The notes under the pieces are model-generated. The model ran no database searches and was not told the origin of the DNA. It saw only the letters and a program-made list of their open reading frames with translations. DNA of 64,000 bases from Dyella sp. 2HG41-7 (lineage in GTDB: Bacteria; Pseudomonadota; Gammaproteobacteria; Xanthomonadales; Rhodanobacteraceae), in the NCBI RefSeq assembly GCF_021390675.1, contig NZ_JAJEJV010000004.1:3410001-3474000 (forward strand), given 5' to 3'. Positions within the stretch are counted from its first letter, which is position 1, and each line of letters starts with the position of its first letter. A program made the translations under genes and the position numbers. Of the stretch, positions 43,502 through 52,339 are shown one piece after another.

Positions 43502-44512
43502 ATGAACGCACCCATCACCAAAGCCAAATCCACCCGGGTGGATGCCGCCGCCATCGTGCGCAGCGCGCGCACGGTCATCGCCACCGAGGCGGCCGCCATT
43601 CGGGCCCTGGAGCCGCGCGTCGACCAGACCTTTGTCGACGCCTGCCGGCTGATTCTGGGCTGCAAAGGGCGCGTGGTCGTCACCGGCATGGGTAAATCCG
43701 GGCATGTGGGGCGCAAGATCGCCGCGACCTTGGCCTCGACCGGCACGCCGGCCTTCTTCGTGCATCCCGGCGAAGCCAGCCATGGCGATCTGGGGATGAT
43801 CCTGCCGCAGGACGTGGTGCTGGCCTTGTCCAACTCGGGCGAGACCGACGAAATTCTCTTCATCCTGCCCGTGATCAAGCGCCAGGGCATTCCGCTGATC
43901 GCCATCACCGGCAATCCGGAATCGTCCCTCGCCGGCCAGGCCGACGTGCATCTGGACGCCGGCATTTCCGCCGAAGCCTGCCCGCTTGGTCTGGCCCCGA
44001 CCGCGAGCACCACAGCCGCCCTGGTCATGGGCGACGCGCTGGCCATCGCCCTGCTGGAAGCGCGCGGGTTTACCTCTGAAGACTTCGCGCGTTCTCACCC
44101 GGCGGGCAGCCTTGGGCGCCGGTTGCTGCTGCACATCAGCGATGTGATGCACACCGGCACGGGCATCCCGACGATCTCCCCCGACGCCAGCCTGACCGAA
44201 GCACTGATGGAAATGACCCGCAAACATTTGGGCATGACCGCCGTGGTCGACAACAACCAGCATTTGCTGGGTGTGTTCACCGACGGCGACTTGCGCCGCG
44301 CGCTCGACGACGATGGTGTCGATCTGCGCAGCGCGCGCGTCAGCGATTTGATGACGCGCGGCCCCAAGGTGATCGGCGCGGACAAGCTCGCCATCGAAGC
44401 GGCGCAGCTGATGGAGAAGTATCAGATTCACGCTTTGCTGGTGGTCGACGAAGCGCAACGCGTGGTCGGCGCCCTCAACATTCACGACCTGCTGCGCGCG
44501 CGCGTGGTCTGA
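43502..44512 (+). CDS. kdsD: Arabinose-5-phosphate isomerase
   Basis: Converts ribulose 5-phosphate to arabinose 5-phosphate, the start of Kdo synthesis for LPS. The 336-residue protein has a SIS sugar-isomerase domain (GRVVVTGMGKSGHVGRKIAATLASTGTPAFFVHPGEASHGDLG; SNSGETDE) and two C-terminal CBS domains (SDVMHTG..IPTISPDASL; VGALNIHDLLRA). It starts a tight operon with kdsC, lptC, lptA and lptB, and is divergent from the BolA-family gene. Confidence 0.95.
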   Translation: MNAPITKAKSTRVDAAAIVRSARTVIATEAAAIRALEPRVDQTFVDACRLILGCKGRVVVTGMGKSGHVGRKIAATLASTGTPAFFVHPGEASHGDLGMILPQDVVLALSNSGETDEILFILPVIKRQGIPLIAITGNPESSLAGQADVHLDAGISAEACPLGLAPTASTTAALVMGDALAIALLEARGFTSEDFARSHPAGSLGRRLLLHISDVMHTGTGIPTISPDASLTEALMEMTRKHLGMTAVVDNNQHLLGVFTDGDLRRALDDDGVDLRSARVSDLMTRGPKVIGADKLAIEAAQLMEKYQIHALLVVDEAQRVVGALNIHDLLRARVV

Positions 44513-44528
44513 CGGAACACTTTATTCC

Positions 44529-45071
44529 ATGGATTACCTTTCCAACCTGCCCGCCGACGTACTCGCTCGCGCCGCCAAGATTCGCCTGGCCGCGTTCGAT
44601 GTCGACGGCACGCTTACCGACGGTCGCTTGTGGTACAGCGAAAGCGGCCACGAAACCAAGGTGTTTCACGTCCACGACGGCCTGGGTTTGAAGCGTCTCC
44701 AGGCACACGGTGTGCAGGTGGCCATCGTCAGCGCGCGTATCAGTCATCCGGTCGCGTTGCGCGCGGAAGAGTTGAACATCGCGCACGTCTATCAAGGTCA
44801 ATCCGACAAGCGCGAATGCATGCGCCAGATCATGGAAGCGTTGAACCTGCAGCCGGAACATGTCGCATTCGTGGGCGATGATTTACCGGATCTGCCGGCG
44901 ATGAGCGTCGCCGGCCTGGCGGTTGCCGTGGCGAATGCGCACCCTTGGGTGGCGCAACGCGCGCACTACCAGACACACCTTTCGGGCGGACAAGGCGCGG
45001 TGCGCGAAGTGTGCGATCTCATCCTGCACGCACAGAACAAAAGCCGCGCAGAACAGGAGCATTGGCAGTGA
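44529..45071 (+). CDS. kdsC: Kdo-8-phosphate phosphatase
   Basis: A HAD-superfamily phosphatase of 180 residues that makes Kdo from Kdo-8-P. Catalytic Asp24 and Asp26 are in AAFDVDGTLTDG; later motifs are VAIVSARISHPV and FVGDDLPDLPAMSVAGLAVAVANA. It lacks a cap domain, as usual for tetrameric KdsC. Its TGA overlaps the lptC GTG. Confidence 0.95.
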   Translation: MDYLSNLPADVLARAAKIRLAAFDVDGTLTDGRLWYSESGHETKVFHVHDGLGLKRLQAHGVQVAIVSARISHPVALRAEELNIAHVYQGQSDKRECMRQIMEALNLQPEHVAFVGDDLPDLPAMSVAGLAVAVANAHPWVAQRAHYQTHLSGGQGAVREVCDLILHAQNKSRAEQEHWQ

Positions 45072-45730
45072 GTTTTCGCCAATACCTGCGCGACAACCGC
45101 ATCAACGTCGCCATCGCGCTGCTCGCCATCGCTGCACCGGCCAGCTGGATGTTGCAGCGTTGGGTGGTCGGCGCGCCGCCGGTCAACGATTTCGTCGGGC
45201 CGCCGATTTCCGATTACGTGCTCTACAACTCCAAAGTTTGGAGCTACGACATCGACGGACTGCTGAGCATCAACATGACCTCGCCGCGCATCGATCGCCG
45301 CGCGGGCGACGAATCGCTGTATCTCAATTCGCCCGTGTTCGAACTTATTTCGAAAAAGCCCGGCGTGCCGAACTGGCAAGGCAACGCACCCTTCGGCCGG
45401 GTCAACAAGAGCGGCACGCAAGTCAATCTCGACGGTGCGGTTTACATGCACCGCCCTGCCTATGCGCAGGGTCCCATGGCAACATTATGTACCTCCAACG
45501 TCACCGGTTGGCCGAAGGAGAACCGCATGGAAACTGCGGATCCGGCCACCATGACGCAGGGCGCAAGCGTAATGAACGGCATCGGCATGCGTGCCAATCT
45601 CAACGAAAACCATCTGGAGTTGCTCCATGACGTGCACGGCACGCTTTATTCAAGCCAGAACAACGCTACGGCTAAGCCTCTTGATTGCCGGGCTCTTGCT
45701 TCTGCAACCGGCACTAGCAAAGCAGGATGA
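45068..45730 (+). CDS. lptC: LPS export system protein LptC
   Basis: A bitopic inner-membrane protein that passes LPS from LptB2FG to LptA. One N-terminal helix (about residues 12-28) is followed by a periplasmic beta-jellyroll region with GPPISDYVLYNSKVWSYDIDGLLSINMTSPRI and MRANLNENHLELLHDVHGTLY. It starts with GTG overlapping the kdsC stop. The frame runs about 30 residues past the usual end and overlaps lptA by 104 bases; those last residues (from about SSQNNATAKP) are low in structure signals. Confidence 0.88.
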   Translation: MSFRQYLRDNRINVAIALLAIAAPASWMLQRWVVGAPPVNDFVGPPISDYVLYNSKVWSYDIDGLLSINMTSPRIDRRAGDESLYLNSPVFELISKKPGVPNWQGNAPFGRVNKSGTQVNLDGAVYMHRPAYAQGPMATLCTSNVTGWPKENRMETADPATMTQGASVMNGIGMRANLNENHLELLHDVHGTLYSSQNNATAKPLDCRALASATGTSKAG

Positions 45731-46289
45731 CCGCAACCAGCCGATCCACGTGGTGCATGCGGACAGCTTCGACGGTTACAACCAGCCCAACACGATCAGC
45801 ACCTTCACCGGCGCCGTGTTGATCACGCAGGGCACGATGAAACTCACCGGTCAGGTTGCGAAAATTTATACGGCGAAGGAAGACACGTCCGTCGATCACA
45901 TCATCGTGACCGGCACGCCGCAAAAGCGTCCGCATATCGAGCAGATCGACGACAGCGGCAACCTGATGACCGGCGACGCCGATCAGCTTTACTACGACAA
46001 CGTCAACGGCATCGCCATTCTCACTGGCAACGCCAACGTGCACCAACAGAACAAAGGCGACGCGCACGGCGCCAAGCTCACCTACAACACGCAAACCAGC
46101 TACATGGTCGGCGAAAGCAGCAGCAGCGGTCAGGTCACGATGACCTTCCTGCCGAAACAGAAGCCGCTGCCGCCGCCGAAGCATGGCGCGCCCGCTTCGA
46201 CGCCGGCCACCAACGCTCCCGCCAAACCGGCATCGTCATCCAGCACCAAAGCGCCGGCGCCCGCCAGCAGCGCGCCGTCGAAGGGATAA
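45627..46289 (+). CDS. lptA: LPS periplasmic bridge protein LptA
   Basis: Forms the periplasmic bridge that carries LPS to the outer membrane. The signal peptide (about residues 1-31, SLLIAGLLLLQPALA) is followed by the OstA/LptA beta-jellyroll: PIHVVHADSFDGYNQPNTISTFTGAVLITQGTMKLTG, DQLYYDNVNGIAILTGNANV. A Pro/Ala/Ser-rich tail (about 185-220) is extra compared with E. coli. The ATG at 45627 has GGAG eight bases upstream and lies inside the lptC frame. Confidence 0.92.
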   Translation: MTCTARFIQARTTLRLSLLIAGLLLLQPALAKQDDRNQPIHVVHADSFDGYNQPNTISTFTGAVLITQGTMKLTGQVAKIYTAKEDTSVDHIIVTGTPQKRPHIEQIDDSGNLMTGDADQLYYDNVNGIAILTGNANVHQQNKGDAHGAKLTYNTQTSYMVGESSSSGQVTMTFLPKQKPLPPPKHGAPASTPATNAPAKPASSSSTKAPAPASSAPSKG

Positions 46290-46298
46290 TCATTACTC

Positions 46299-47018
46299 AT
46301 GCTTTCCGCAGAAGGTCTGCAAAAAAGTTTCCGCGCGCGCCAAGTGGTGCGCGATTTTGCGTTTTCGATTCGCCAGGGCGAAGTGGTGGGCCTGCTCGGT
46401 CCCAACGGCGCCGGTAAAACCACCTGCTTCTACATGATCGTGGGTTTGATCGAAGCCGACGCCGGCTCCATCAAACTCGACAAGCGCGACATCACTGGCC
46501 TTCCCATGCATGCGCGCGCCAAACTTGGCATCGGTTATTTGCCGCAGGAAGCGTCCGTTTTCCGTCGTCTCAGCGTCGCCGACAACATCATGGCGGTGCT
46601 GGAATTGCGCGAAGGCTTGGATCAACGCAAGCGCGATGCCGAATTGGAAAGCTTGCTCGACGAACTGAAAATCGCGCACATCGCGACGCAAAAAGGCATC
46701 AGCCTGTCGGGCGGCGAACGTCGCCGTGTTGAAATTGCACGCGCCCTCGCCGCGCAGCCGCGTTACATGTTGCTGGACGAACCGTTCGCGGGCGTCGACC
46801 CGATTTCAGTCGGCGAAATCCAACGCATCGTGCGACATCTGAAGGAGCGCGGGATCGGTGTGCTGATCACCGATCACAACGTGCGCGAAACCCTGGGCAT
46901 TTGCGATCGCGCCTACATCATGAACGAGGGCGAGGTGCTCTCGCGCGGCACGCCGGCGCATATTCTGGCGGACGAGCGGGTTCGCGAAGTGTATCTGGGC
47001 CGCGAATTCCGTTTGTAA
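46299..47018 (+). CDS. lptB: LPS export ABC transporter ATPase LptB
   Basis: The cytosolic ATPase of the LptB2FG LPS extractor. The 239-residue product has Walker A GPNGAGKT (34-41), Q-loop region [18 protein letters not shown], signature [15 protein letters not shown], Walker [13 protein letters not shown] and switch histidine in [10 protein letters not shown]. The tail [33 protein letters not shown] is diagnostic for LptB. rpoN lies downstream, as in most gammaproteobacteria, here separated by a 269-bp repeat element. Confidence 0.97.
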   Translation: MLSAEGLQKSFRARQVVRDFAFSIRQGEVVGLLGPNGAGKTTCFYMIVGLIEADAGSIKLDKRDITGLPMHARAKLGIGYLPQEASVFRRLSVADNIMAVLELREGLDQRKRDAELESLLDELKIAHIATQKGISLSGGERRRVEIARALAAQPRYMLLDEPFAGVDPISVGEIQRIVRHLKERGIGVLITDHNVRETLGICDRAYIMNEGEVLSRGTPAHILADERVREVYLGREFRL

Positions 47019-47141
47019 TACTCCAACTTCGCCGTCCGCACAAGTTGCAATTTGCGCCGCTTCACACCCACGGCACGGGCAGGTATTTCCGGCCATAGCA
47101 ACTATGGCCGACACTCCGTCTAAGGGTTAGGATGAGGCCAA

Positions 47142-47410
47142 GGGATGCGCTGACTCATTCTACGTTGGTGGCATGATGTCCAGAAGGCTTGCAGGATGTG
47201 TTGCGCGGCGCAGGGAAGACTGGCCGTCTTTTCAAGCCGCGCGACGCAGCCTGCGAGCCTTCTGGACATCACCCTTCGGGCCGGTCCTGTCTGTTCGCAG
47301 ATCACAGGGCCATCGGCGAAGGCAGACTGGCCGTCTGTCGAGACGATGGACCGAAGAGATGCGAACAGACAGGACCGGTGACACCTACGTAGAATGAGTC
47401 AGCGCATCCC
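47142..47410. repeat. Three-stem inverted-repeat element, copy A
   Basis: A 269-base non-coding element between lptB and rpoN. Outer arms: 47142-47165 and 47387-47410 pair perfectly over 24 bases. Inside are two long hairpins. H1 pairs 47175-47208 with 47237-47270 (34 bp, 4 mismatches; tip 47209-47236). H2 pairs 47281-47299 with 47360-47378 (19 bp, perfect; tip 47300-47359). Both tips hold the same core AGACTGGCCGTCT, which forms its own small hairpin. A ten-base linker (47271-47280) joins H1 and H2. The plan is that of a three-way junction. A second copy is at 61786-62058. No target duplication and no open frame of known family was found. It ends 18 bases before the rpoN ATG. Confidence 0.9.
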
Positions 47411-47428
47411 ACAACCCTTTCGCCAGGC

Positions 47429-48901
47429 ATGAAACCAGGGCTTCAGTTCCGTCTAAATCAACAGCTGGCTCTTACGCCACAACTGCAACAGGCCATTCGC
47501 CTGCTGCAATTGTCGCAACTGGAGCTGGCTGCCGAGTTGCGTCAACTTGCCGAGAGCAATCCGCTGCTCGAGTTCGCCGAAGATGCATCGGAAGAACAAG
47601 ACGAAACCGAAACCGATGGCGAATTCGAAAACGAATTCGATGCGCCGGTAACCGTCAGCAGCGATTCGGCATCGGGCAGCGACGGCAACGACGAGGCGCC
47701 GGATTGGGCGGAACCGGAAATGAGTTCCGACGAGCCGATCGATTTTTCGTCGTCCAACGGCAGCGGTAATTCGAACAATCGCGACGACGAAGGCATGGAA
47801 CCGCAGAATGCGGCGCCCGAGTCGCTGCAGGAACATCTGCTGTGGCAACTTAATCTCACACCGATGGATCCACGCGCCAAGGCCATCGCCACGGTGCTGA
47901 TCGACGCGCTTAACACCGACGGTTATTTGGAAGAAGGTCTCGATGCGGTGCTCGCGGCGCTTCCTCCGCACCTGAAAGCCACTCTCGAAGAAGTGGAAGC
48001 CGTACGCCGCCGATTGCAGCACTTCGACCCTGCCGGCGTGGCGAGCATCGACCTTCCCGATTGTCTTCGCGCTCAGCTGGAGCAGTTCGCGCCCAGCACG
48101 CCGCATCGGGACCTGGCGTTGCGCATCGTCGAAAACGAATTGGAACTCTTGGCGCGCAACGACATGGCCAAGCTCGCTCGCCGCCTGCACGCGACCGAGG
48201 AAGAAACCACCGGCGCCGCCTTGCTTATCCGCAGCCTGGACCCGCGTCCCGGCGCGGCGATGGACACCACGCCCGTCGAATACGTGGCGCCCGACGTCTA
48301 CGCCCGCAAGGACGGCACGCGCTGGCGCGTGCTCCTGAACCCGGACAGCCAACCCAAGCTCAGCCTCAACCAGCATTACTGCAGTCTTATCGCCCAGGCG
48401 CGCAGCGACGACGCCAGCTGGATGCGCGGTCAACTGCAGGAAGCGCGCTGGCTGATTAAGAGTTTGGAGTCTCGTGCCGAAACACTCCTAAAGGTCGCCG
48501 ACGCCATCGTGAGACGGCAAAGCGCCTTTCTGGACTACGGTCCGGAAGCCATGCAGCCGTTAGTGCTGCGTGAAGTGGCCGAGGAGGTGGGTATGCATGA
48601 GTCGACGATTTCACGTGTAACGACCCGCAAATACATTCACACGCCGCGCGGCACCTACGAGCTGAAGTATTTCTTTTCCAGCGGCGTGTCCACCGAGGAC
48701 GGCGGCAGCGCATCGGCTACCGCCATTCAAGCGATGCTGCGCAAGCTGGTCGACAACGAAGACCCGCGCAAGCCGCTGTCCGATCAGGCGCTCGCCGAAG
48801 AGTTGCACGGCAAAGGCATTCAGGTAGCGCGCCGTACGGTGGCGAAATACCGAGAAATTCTGCGCATTCCCAGTTCCAGCGAGCGACAACGCAGCAGTTG
48901 A
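47429..48901 (+). CDS. rpoN: RNA polymerase sigma-54 factor
   Basis: The alternative sigma factor for -24/-12 promoters that needs AAA+ activators. The 490-residue protein has the Gln/Leu-rich region I (LQFRLNQQLALTPQLQQAIRLLQLSQLEL), an acidic region II (about 50-130), the core-binding domain, the helix-turn-helix (EVAEEVGMHESTISRVTTRKYI) and the RpoN box ARRTVAKYRE (467-476). The ribosome binding site region is just after the repeat element, so that element may affect rpoN expression. Confidence 0.97.
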   Translation: MKPGLQFRLNQQLALTPQLQQAIRLLQLSQLELAAELRQLAESNPLLEFAEDASEEQDETETDGEFENEFDAPVTVSSDSASGSDGNDEAPDWAEPEMSSDEPIDFSSSNGSGNSNNRDDEGMEPQNAAPESLQEHLLWQLNLTPMDPRAKAIATVLIDALNTDGYLEEGLDAVLAALPPHLKATLEEVEAVRRRLQHFDPAGVASIDLPDCLRAQLEQFAPSTPHRDLALRIVENELELLARNDMAKLARRLHATEEETTGAALLIRSLDPRPGAAMDTTPVEYVAPDVYARKDGTRWRVLLNPDSQPKLSLNQHYCSLIAQARSDDASWMRGQLQEARWLIKSLESRAETLLKVADAIVRRQSAFLDYGPEAMQPLVLREVAEEVGMHESTISRVTTRKYIHTPRGTYELKYFFSSGVSTEDGGSASATAIQAMLRKLVDNEDPRKPLSDQALAEELHGKGIQVARRTVAKYREILRIPSSSERQRSS

Positions 48902-49075
48902 AGTCCGCACGCCCGAAAAATTTTTTCAGGGAACTTGTGGCTTCATGGAACGATCCCATTTTCAGGAGTAAGGTTTATTCAAAGTCTCTAGCTTCACGGT
49001 GCAACGATTGTTTCACGGCAATCCGCGCATCGATCAACGCCGCCACTGGCGGCCAGCTCTAGAAGGAGGCGCACC

Positions 49076-49399
49076 ATGCAATTCCAACTCAGTGGTCAAA
49101 AGATCGACGTCACTCCCGCCCTGCGCAATCACGTGACAACCAAGCTCGATCGATTGACTCGCCTCGATGACCGCATCGTAAGCCTGAGCGTCGTACTCTC
49201 GGTCGACAAGCTTCAGCAACGTGCCGAGGGAACCGTCAAAGTCGTGGGCAGTACGCTGCACGCCGAAGCCACCGAGAACGATATGTACGCCTCTATAGAC
49301 AATCTCTTCGACAAACTCGTCGATCAGCTGCGCCGTTACCGTGAAAAGCTGTGCGACAAACATCAACGCGAAGTACGCGAAATCCGACAATACGGCTGA
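49076..49399 (+). CDS. hpf: Ribosome hibernation promoting factor
   Basis: A 107-residue short-type HPF/YhbH that binds the 30S decoding centre in resting cells and helps form 100S dimers. Family features: MQFQLSGQKIDVTPALRNHVTTKLDRL, VVLSVDKLQQRAEGTV and DMYASIDNLFDKLVDQLRRYREK. A very strong ribosome binding site (AGAAGGAGG) precedes the ATG. Position after rpoN is conserved. A perfect hairpin follows. Confidence 0.96.
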   Translation: MQFQLSGQKIDVTPALRNHVTTKLDRLTRLDDRIVSLSVVLSVDKLQQRAEGTVKVVGSTLHAEATENDMYASIDNLFDKLVDQLRRYREKLCDKHQREVREIRQYG

Positions 49400-49414
49400 C
49401 ACGCCCAGCCGTAC

Positions 49415-49446
49415 CTATCCCTCTCTCCGACCGGAGAGAGGGATAG
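49415..49446. terminator. Hairpin after hpf
   Basis: A perfect 14-base stem CTATCCCTCTCTCC (49415-49428) / GGAGAGAGGGATAG (49433-49446) with a four-base loop. It is a member of the C/T-rich palindrome family. It probably ends or stabilises the hpf transcript. The rest of the 265-base hpf-hprK gap holds no gene, including no ptsN. Confidence 0.7.
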
Positions 49447-49664
49447 AACAAAAGGCCGCAAGACTGGAAATCGATGGATCTCGCCCTTATTTAGAAACGA
49501 TCCGAACTTCAGTCATCTCCAACCGCCGCAAGCTCCCATTTCTCCCCAAAATCCTCGCCCCATAGCGGGACACGAGGCGGCGAAGCGACCCTTCAAGCCA
49601 CCAAACTGGCACAATGTTCCCGCCGCCGCCCCGATGAGGCAGCCCTGCGGCAAAGGGAACATCC

Positions 49665-50615
49665 TTGGAACGGCTTACCGCACGACAACTCTTCGACGAT
49701 ATCCACGAGCGCATGGCGCTCCGGTGGGTGGCGGGCATGCGCGGCGAAATGCGCGTGCTGGAATACGGCTCCACGCCGGCGCGCCGTCCGTCGCTGGTGG
49801 GTTATCTCAACGTTATTTACCCGAACAAAATCCAGATTGTCGGCACGGAAGAACTGAGTTTTCTCGACAGCCTGGATTCGCGCCAACGTTGGGAAGTGAT
49901 CCACAAAGCAGCCGCCACGCATCCTGTCGCATTTATCGTCACTAAAGATCAACCGATTCCCGCCGACTTGCGCGAAGTCGCCGAGGAAACCGATACGCCG
50001 CTTTGGATCAGCTCCAAGCGCGGTCACGAATTGCTGACGTGGATGCAATATCACCTCGCGCGCACGATGGCGCCGCGTCTAACGTTGCACGGCGTGTTGC
50101 TGGAAGTGTTTTCCATCGGCGTGCTGATTACCGGCGAAGCGGGTTCCGGCAAAAGCGAACTGGCGCTGGAACTGATCAGTCGCGGCCATCGACTGGTTGC
50201 CGACGATGCGCCCGAATTCACGCTGATCGCGCCGGATGTAATCGACGGCGCCTGTCCGGAATTGCTGCAAGATCTGTTGGAAGTGCGCGGCCTGGGCGTG
50301 CTCAACGTGCGCGAGATGTTCGGCCACACGTCGGTAAAGACGTCGAAATACTTGCGCCTGGTCATTCACCTCAAACCATTGCGCGACGGCGAAAATACGG
50401 ATGCGCTGACGCGCCTCACCGGCGATGTCGGCCATCGCGAAATTTTCGATGTAAAGATGCCGATGATTACGTTGCCGGTCGCGCCCGGCCGCAACCTGGC
50501 GGTACTGGTCGAAGCGGCTGTGCGCAGCCATATGTTAAAGAGCAAGGGCATCGATCCTGCGACGAGCTTTATGGACCGCCAAGCCCATCAGATGCGCCGG
50601 CTCCCACCGTGGTGA
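49665..50615 (+). CDS. hprK: HPr kinase/phosphorylase
   Basis: A 316-residue bifunctional enzyme that phosphorylates HPr on Ser46 and also removes the phosphate. The N-terminal domain ([43 protein letters not shown]) is complete. The kinase domain has the P-loop GEAGSGKS (157-164), VADDAPEF and the family signature [16 protein letters not shown]. The start is a TTG at 49665 with AAAGGGA upstream; no ATG lies near. rapZ follows after four bases. Confidence 0.94.
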   Translation: MERLTARQLFDDIHERMALRWVAGMRGEMRVLEYGSTPARRPSLVGYLNVIYPNKIQIVGTEELSFLDSLDSRQRWEVIHKAAATHPVAFIVTKDQPIPADLREVAEETDTPLWISSKRGHELLTWMQYHLARTMAPRLTLHGVLLEVFSIGVLITGEAGSGKSELALELISRGHRLVADDAPEFTLIAPDVIDGACPELLQDLLEVRGLGVLNVREMFGHTSVKTSKYLRLVIHLKPLRDGENTDALTRLTGDVGHREIFDVKMPMITLPVAPGRNLAVLVEAAVRSHMLKSKGIDPATSFMDRQAHQMRRLPPW

Positions 50616-50619
50616 CCCC

Positions 50620-51519
50620 ATGAGTCAATCTCAATACGAAGGCCTTATTTCCAACGACGATCCGAACGCCATTCATCTGGTCGTGCTTACCGGCATGTCC
50701 GGCGGCGGCAAAACGGTGGCGCTGCGCGCGCTGGAAGATCTCGAGTTCTACTGCGTCGACAACCTGCCGAGCGCGTTGCTGCCGCAGTTGGTCGAAGCGG
50801 CGACACGCGGCGACAGTCATCGTCGCCGCATCGCCGTCGGCGTGGATGTTCGAAATCGCGACGAAGATTTCCAACACATGCCCAAGGTGCTCTCGGCGCT
50901 CGCCAACACCGTGCAGGTGCATTTGATCTTTATCGATTGCAGCGATGCAGTGCTGACCAAGCGCTTCTCCGAAACGCGACGCCGACATCCGCTAGCCACG
51001 CGCGGCAGATCGTTGGCCGACGCGATCGCCGAAGAACGCAGGTTGTTGCGCCCGTTAATGGCGATCGCCGAGCGCGTGATCGATTCCAGCGATTTAAACG
51101 TGCACCAATTGCGTCGCTTTATCGCGACCGGTTACGCGCAAACCACGGCCGGCCTTACGTTGATGTTTCAGTCGTTCGCGTTCCGTCGCGGATTGCCGCT
51201 GGATTCCGATTTCGTGTTCGACGCCCGCTGCCTGCCCAACCCACATTGGGAACCGACGCTGCGCCCGCTATCCGGCAAGGACGGCCCGGTGCGCGAGTTC
51301 CTCGAACGGCAACCTTTGGTCGCCGAATACGAGGCCGACACGGCGCGCTGGCTCGACGCGTGGCTGCCGCGCTTCGAGGCGGACGATCGCAGTTACGTCA
51401 CCATCTCCATCGGTTGCACCGGCGGACGTCACCGTTCGGTGTATCTGGTCGAAAAACTTGCAGCGCACTATCGCGCGACCCGCGAAGGCGTTCTCACATT
51501 CCATCGCGAACTTGAGTGA
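50620..51519 (+). CDS. rapZ: RNase adapter protein RapZ
   Basis: A P-loop protein of 299 residues; in E. coli it guides RNase E to the GlmZ sRNA and so controls GlmS. Walker A is TGMSGGGKT (24-32), followed by ALEDLEFYCVDNLPSALLP, a Walker B-like LIFIDCSDAVL, and the C-terminal RNA-binding part TISIGCTGGRHRSVYLVEKLA. It is the standard neighbour of hprK and the PTS genes. Confidence 0.96.
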   Translation: MSQSQYEGLISNDDPNAIHLVVLTGMSGGGKTVALRALEDLEFYCVDNLPSALLPQLVEAATRGDSHRRRIAVGVDVRNRDEDFQHMPKVLSALANTVQVHLIFIDCSDAVLTKRFSETRRRHPLATRGRSLADAIAEERRLLRPLMAIAERVIDSSDLNVHQLRRFIATGYAQTTAGLTLMFQSFAFRRGLPLDSDFVFDARCLPNPHWEPTLRPLSGKDGPVREFLERQPLVAEYEADTARWLDAWLPRFEADDRSYVTISIGCTGGRHRSVYLVEKLAAHYRATREGVLTFHRELE

Positions 51520-51562
51520 TGTTTATGTTGTCTCTAACAAGCCTCTTTGAAGCCGCCGTGTC

Positions 51563-51955
51563 ATGACCGTCGGCGTGCTTCTGATGACCCACGAGTCGGT
51601 TGGCCAGGCGCTGGTGAAAGCCGCACGTCACGTGCTGCCAAAACTGCCGCTGCGAGTCGCCACCGTGGAAGTGCCGGCGCGAGCCGATCCGGATGTCATG
51701 CGCACGCTGACTGCCAAGCATGCGCGCGAGCTGGATCACGGCGATGGCGTGCTGGTGTTGGCGGATCTGTATGGCGCGACGCCCTGCAATATCGGGCTGT
51801 CGCTGAGTACGGTGGGTGTAAGGCTGCGTTGTGTTTCAGGATTGAACCTACCCATGCTGCTGCGCGTACTCAATTACGCCGACAAGCCGCTGGACGAACT
51901 TGCGGAAATAGCGGCCAGCGGCGGTCGCGGAGGAATCTTCATCGATCATGCTTGA
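51563..51955 (+). CDS. PTS EIIA domain protein, mannose type
   Basis: A 130-residue stand-alone EIIA of the mannose/fructose family. The phospho-accepting histidine is His10 in VGVLLMTHESVGQALV. LVLADLYGATPCNIGLSL and GLNLPMLLRVLNYAD complete the fold. No EIIB, EIIC or EIID gene is nearby, so it probably regulates rather than transports. The stop overlaps the ptsH start by eight bases. Confidence 0.93.
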   Translation: MTVGVLLMTHESVGQALVKAARHVLPKLPLRVATVEVPARADPDVMRTLTAKHARELDHGDGVLVLADLYGATPCNIGLSLSTVGVRLRCVSGLNLPMLLRVLNYADKPLDELAEIAASGGRGGIFIDHA

Positions 51956-52217
51956 AAAAGATATTGTCGTCACCAACAAACTGGGCTTGCATGCCCGCGC
52001 ATCGGCAAAGCTGGTGCAACTCGTGCAAAGTTTCAAATCCACCGTGTGGTTGATCAGCAAAGGCCGCGAAGTCAACGCACAGAGCATCATGGGCGTGATG
52101 ATGTTGGCAGCGGGCATCGGCACGCCGCTCACGGTTCGCGCAGACGGTCCCGACGAATCGGCCGCGCTCAATGCGGTGGTGGAACTGTTCGATCGCAAAT
52201 TCGACGAAGGCGCTTGA
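51948..52217 (+). CDS. ptsH: Phosphocarrier protein HPr
   Basis: An 89-residue phosphocarrier. His15 in NKLGLHARASAKLVQ receives phosphate from EI, and Ser46 in VNAQSIMGVMMLAA is the HprK target site. Both are intact. Its start overlaps the end of the EIIA gene, and ptsI lies 122 bases downstream. Confidence 0.96.
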   Translation: MLEKDIVVTNKLGLHARASAKLVQLVQSFKSTVWLISKGREVNAQSIMGVMMLAAGIGTPLTVRADGPDESAALNAVVELFDRKFDEGA

Positions 52218-52339
52218 ATGAAGCAAGGAACAAGGAACCAGGAACGGGAAAACTCGCGGCCGCAGCGTGACGCACGCCTGCGCGGCATCGATATTCTCCG
52301 TTCCCCGTTGCTTGTTTCCGTCGTTGCGGGAGGACGCCG

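Noticed and set aside
47173-47397. Small plus-strand frames inside repeat element A (and similar ones in B, 61692-62109)
   Set aside because: They run through the paired arms of the hairpins, so the peptides are by-products of the repeat; the frames are not kept between the two copies.
49607-49620. TGGCAC-like sigma-54 promoter before hprK
   Set aside because: The -24 half is present, but no GC element follows at the required distance, so it does not meet the sigma-54 consensus.
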